Part shown: positions 5,930 to 7,977 of the stretch, in pieces
Layout: each line of letters starts with the position of its first letter
How positions within the stretch are numbered: position 1 is the stretch's first letter
Assembly: GCA_030621255.1 (NCBI GenBank)
Contig: JAUXHZ010000040.1
Location: 1 to 7,977, forward strand
From: Candidatus Latescibacterota bacterium
GTDB taxonomy: Bacteria; Krumholzibacteriota; Krumholzibacteriia; Krumholzibacteriales; WJIX01
Reading direction: 5' to 3'
Length of the DNA: 7,977 bases
Notes under the pieces: generated by a model
The model's database searches: none
The model's input: only the letters and a program-made list of their open reading frames with translations
Told to the model about the DNA's origin: nothing
Made by a program: the position numbers and the translations under genes

Positions 5930-7977
5930 CTATCTGTAAAAGTAATTCATTAATTTTTCGTTGAACTTCATCTTCATCCCTACATGAAATCCATTCTGCT
6001 GGAATTCATTCGCTTCCACGCCATCATCCTGATGCCCGCAAAATTCATATCCAGCTCCAAGCCAGATATTTTTAGCGACTATTCTTCCGGCTTCAATCCC
6101 CGTTCCGTATCTTACAGTTCCGGTTTCACGCTGGTGAACAATCCTTCCTGACAACGTGATATCCCATTTATTGGGAAGAAGCTTTATCACCTGCGTTTGA
6201 TACATAAATGTCGAGGCACTTGCCGTATATTTCATAAATGTGTTTCTGACCCACTTCGCCGCGACCTTACCCTCAAGTTTCCATCCCATGTTAAGATCAT
6301 ATGCGGCTTCAGTTGACAGGAGAAGTTCCTTGTCAACGGCATCGGGATGAGCGGGACTGTTCTTTTCATATTTTGTTTTGAGAAAAGCCAGCAGTACAAG
6401 GGCATCCGCTGATTCGGGACGGAGGGATAACCCCATAGTCGAATTCGCTTTCACTCTGTCAGCTTCATTTTCCTCATCGCAAAACCAAATATCACCCTTG
6501 GCAAGCCCCGACCACCTGTCATCCATTTTCTTAATACCTCCGATAGAAAAAAGATGTTTTGTCCGGTCTTTATCAAACCTGATTTCATAATCACCTTTAA
6601 GCCGGTAATCTTTTTCGGCCGGGGTATAATTACAGGAAAGAGCCAGTGAAGTAAAATCATCATTGTCCGCGCCTGAAACAGTCGAGAGCCTTTCGGCCTC
6701 GAACGTACCGGTAAGATCATCGGAAAGGCTAAAACGGTTCTTAAGACCCACTGTCGCCTGTCCGCGTTCACCGCTCATTGCTCCTTCGAGGCTATAGCGT
6801 GAAAAGAGGTTCAGATTTTCGTTTATCCTGGATTCAACCCCGAATCTGGTTCTGTGCCGGGTGCCGCTCATGCTTCCGGTACGGTATTCATGGATTAATT
6901 CAGCTCTGATTTTTTTCCATAGCCTTCGAGACAACTTGGCCTCCAAACGGTTAGGATATTCCTCTACTTCCATTCCGGATAATTTCTGATCGTATCTCAG
7001 TTCCCCTTTTATTCCGATTTTCTCCGCCGAGAGCGCAGTCATCATCATAACCGCCGAGTGTTCCGGATTTCTTATCCCGCTGTGAGAAATATCGGTCAGG
7101 CCGGCCTTGCCGCAAAAAGAATCTCCCGTGTAGACACCCACTAAATCCATATACTCTTTTTTCTCATCTCTTTCCATAAATCTGTGAGTGTACCTCTTTG
7201 TCTTCAGGGTAAATCTTCTGTTTAAGATCCAATCAAGTTCTAACCCAAACTTTTTGCTGCCGAGTTCGGTTTTCCCTCCTGAAAAAGAAGGGTTAAAGAA
7301 AGTCTTGTCTATTTCCCGATAGTAAACATTCCACAGCAGGAAATCACCTTTCCGTCCTTTGCATCCAATCCTGAGGGCATTGCCCGCGCCAAGAAGGAAT
7401 TTTTCGCTGTGAGCAAATTCCCCCTCAACCTCTACCAGGGAAAATATTTTTCCCTTCAAGTCAATTCCGATAAGTGACGAATTTTCCGTTCCTTCCTCCT
7501 CGAGAAGAGCGGTAACCCCAAATTTCAAACTGTCAGTTACGTTAATCGAAGATCTCGCTCCATATATAAAATTATTGTCCTTTGAATCCGCGCACTCATA
7601 GCTGACTACTATTACCGCCGGATTGAGGTTTTTATCAACGGCAGACAAGGGTTCTTTGAACAGGATACTGCCATCGTTATAGTTAATATCGTAATCTCTG
7701 TTAATAGCCTTAAAATCAACCCTGATAATTTTTTCCGGGCGGTACCTGTCGCGCACTTCTATTCTGATTTTCTCGCTGTTTTCTATAAGGGGATAATTTT
7801 TAAGAAAATAGAATCCACTCGTTCCATCGGCCGGAATTTCTTCCTGATAGGTGGCCTGATCTGTTCTAGTAATAAAACTATTTACACTGCCGCCGTTGAA
7901 TTCGATTTTACCTCTGAATCCTATAAAAGTTCTGTCATAACGTGCAAATTCCATTTCTCCCAGCTCTGTTTTGAAAT
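5930..7977 (-). CDS. Outer-membrane beta-barrel protein, partner of the repeat protein (N-terminus outside window)
   Basis: The frame stays open to the right edge (seven more codons read FKTELGE before the methionine at 7954), so the gene is cut and that methionine is probably internal. At least 681 residues are present. Counting from 7954, an N-terminal region of about 120 residues carries SEKIRIEVRDR (60-70) and RDYDINYNDGSILFKEPL (86-103). From memory, this pair recurs in large outer-membrane proteins found near DUF11-repeat proteins, and the Y-x-I-x-Y-x-x-G-x-I pattern also resembles motifs in SprA-like proteins. From about residue 125 to the end the sequence is a long series of short amphipathic strands with alternating hydrophobic and polar residues, aromatic girdles and charged loops, as in a many-stranded barrel. 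The last strand is FHVGMKMKF, with a ten-residue tail ending YFYR. No plug, TonB box or OmpA-like domain is visible in the part present. Its stop lies 20-32 bases before the next gene's start, so the two form an operon. Barrel assignment is by strand pattern, not by a named family. Confidence 0.78.
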   Translation of the reverse strand, partial: FKTELGEMEFARYDRTFIGFRGKIEFNGGSVNSFITRTDQATYQEEIPADGTSGFYFLKNYPLIENSEKIRIEVRDRYRPEKIIRVDFKAINRDYDINYNDGSILFKEPLSAVDKNLNPAVIVVSYECADSKDNNFIYGARSSINVTDSLKFGVTALLEEEGTENSSLIGIDLKGKIFSLVEVEGEFAHSEKFLLGAGNALRIGCKGRKGDFLLWNVYYREIDKTFFNPSFSGGKTELGSKKFGLELDWILNRRFTLKTKRYTHRFMERDEKKEYMDLVGVYTGDSFCGKAGLTDISHSGIRNPEHSAVMMMTALSAEKIGIKGELRYDQKLSGMEVEEYPNRLEAKLSRRLWKKIRAELIHEYRTGSMSGTRHRTRFGVESRINENLNLFSRYSLEGAMSGERGQATVGLKNRFSLSDDLTGTFEAERLSTVSGADNDDFTSLALSCNYTPAEKDYRLKGDYEIRFDKDRTKHLFSIGGIKKMDDRWSGLAKGDIWFCDEENEADRVKANSTMGLSLRPESADALVLLAFLKTKYEKNSPAHPDAVDKELLLSTEAAYDLNMGWKLEGKVAAKWVRNTFMKYTASASTFMYQTQVIKLLPNKWDITLSGRIVHQRETGTVRYGTGIEAGRIVAKNIWLGAGYEFCGHQDDGVEANEFQQNGFHVGMKMKFNEKLMNYFYR

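Overview
The window looks like chromosome from a Gram-negative bacterium of the wider FCB group or a related uncultivated phylum (the Krumholzibacteriota, Eisenbacteria and Latescibacteria type of lineage). Three things suggest this. The first gene ends in a QNYPNPFN-type C-terminal domain of the kind used as a type IX (Por) secretion sorting signal. A very long secreted protein built from Ig-like and DUF11-type repeats is present. A large outer-membrane beta-barrel precedes it. This lineage call is inference from protein style; no ribosomal or other marker gene is present.

Layout. Positions 1-597 (+) hold the 3' end of a secreted, multi-domain protein, cut by the left window edge. Positions 598-740 are intergenic and contain a strong hairpin followed by a T-rich tract (687-720), which should terminate that gene. 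Positions 741-1874 (+) encode a complete DegT/DnrJ/EryC1/StrS-family, PLP-dependent sugar-nucleotide aminotransferase, closest in motif style to the ArnB/PseC type. A 48-base convergent gap follows. The rest of the window is on the minus strand. A beta-barrel-like outer-membrane protein (5930-7977, its N-terminus cut by the right edge) is followed after a gap of only a few tens of bases by a secreted protein of about 1,325 residues (1923-5897). That protein has a signal peptide, a jelly-roll-like N-domain, six tandem repeats of about 130 residues, an SdrD/Cna-B-like domain, an eighth Ig-like unit and a terminal DUF11-like domain.

How the genes may work together. The two minus-strand genes look like an operon making a cell-surface structure: a barrel in the outer membrane and a long repeat protein that lacks its own recognisable anchor or sorting signal. 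The plus-strand aminotransferase probably makes a 4-amino sugar nucleotide for surface polysaccharide. Its closeness to a C-terminal-domain cargo gene recalls the link between type IX cargo and amino-sugar lipopolysaccharide in Porphyromonas, but that link is only suggestive here. No RNA genes, insertion sequences, CRISPR arrays or phage genes were seen.
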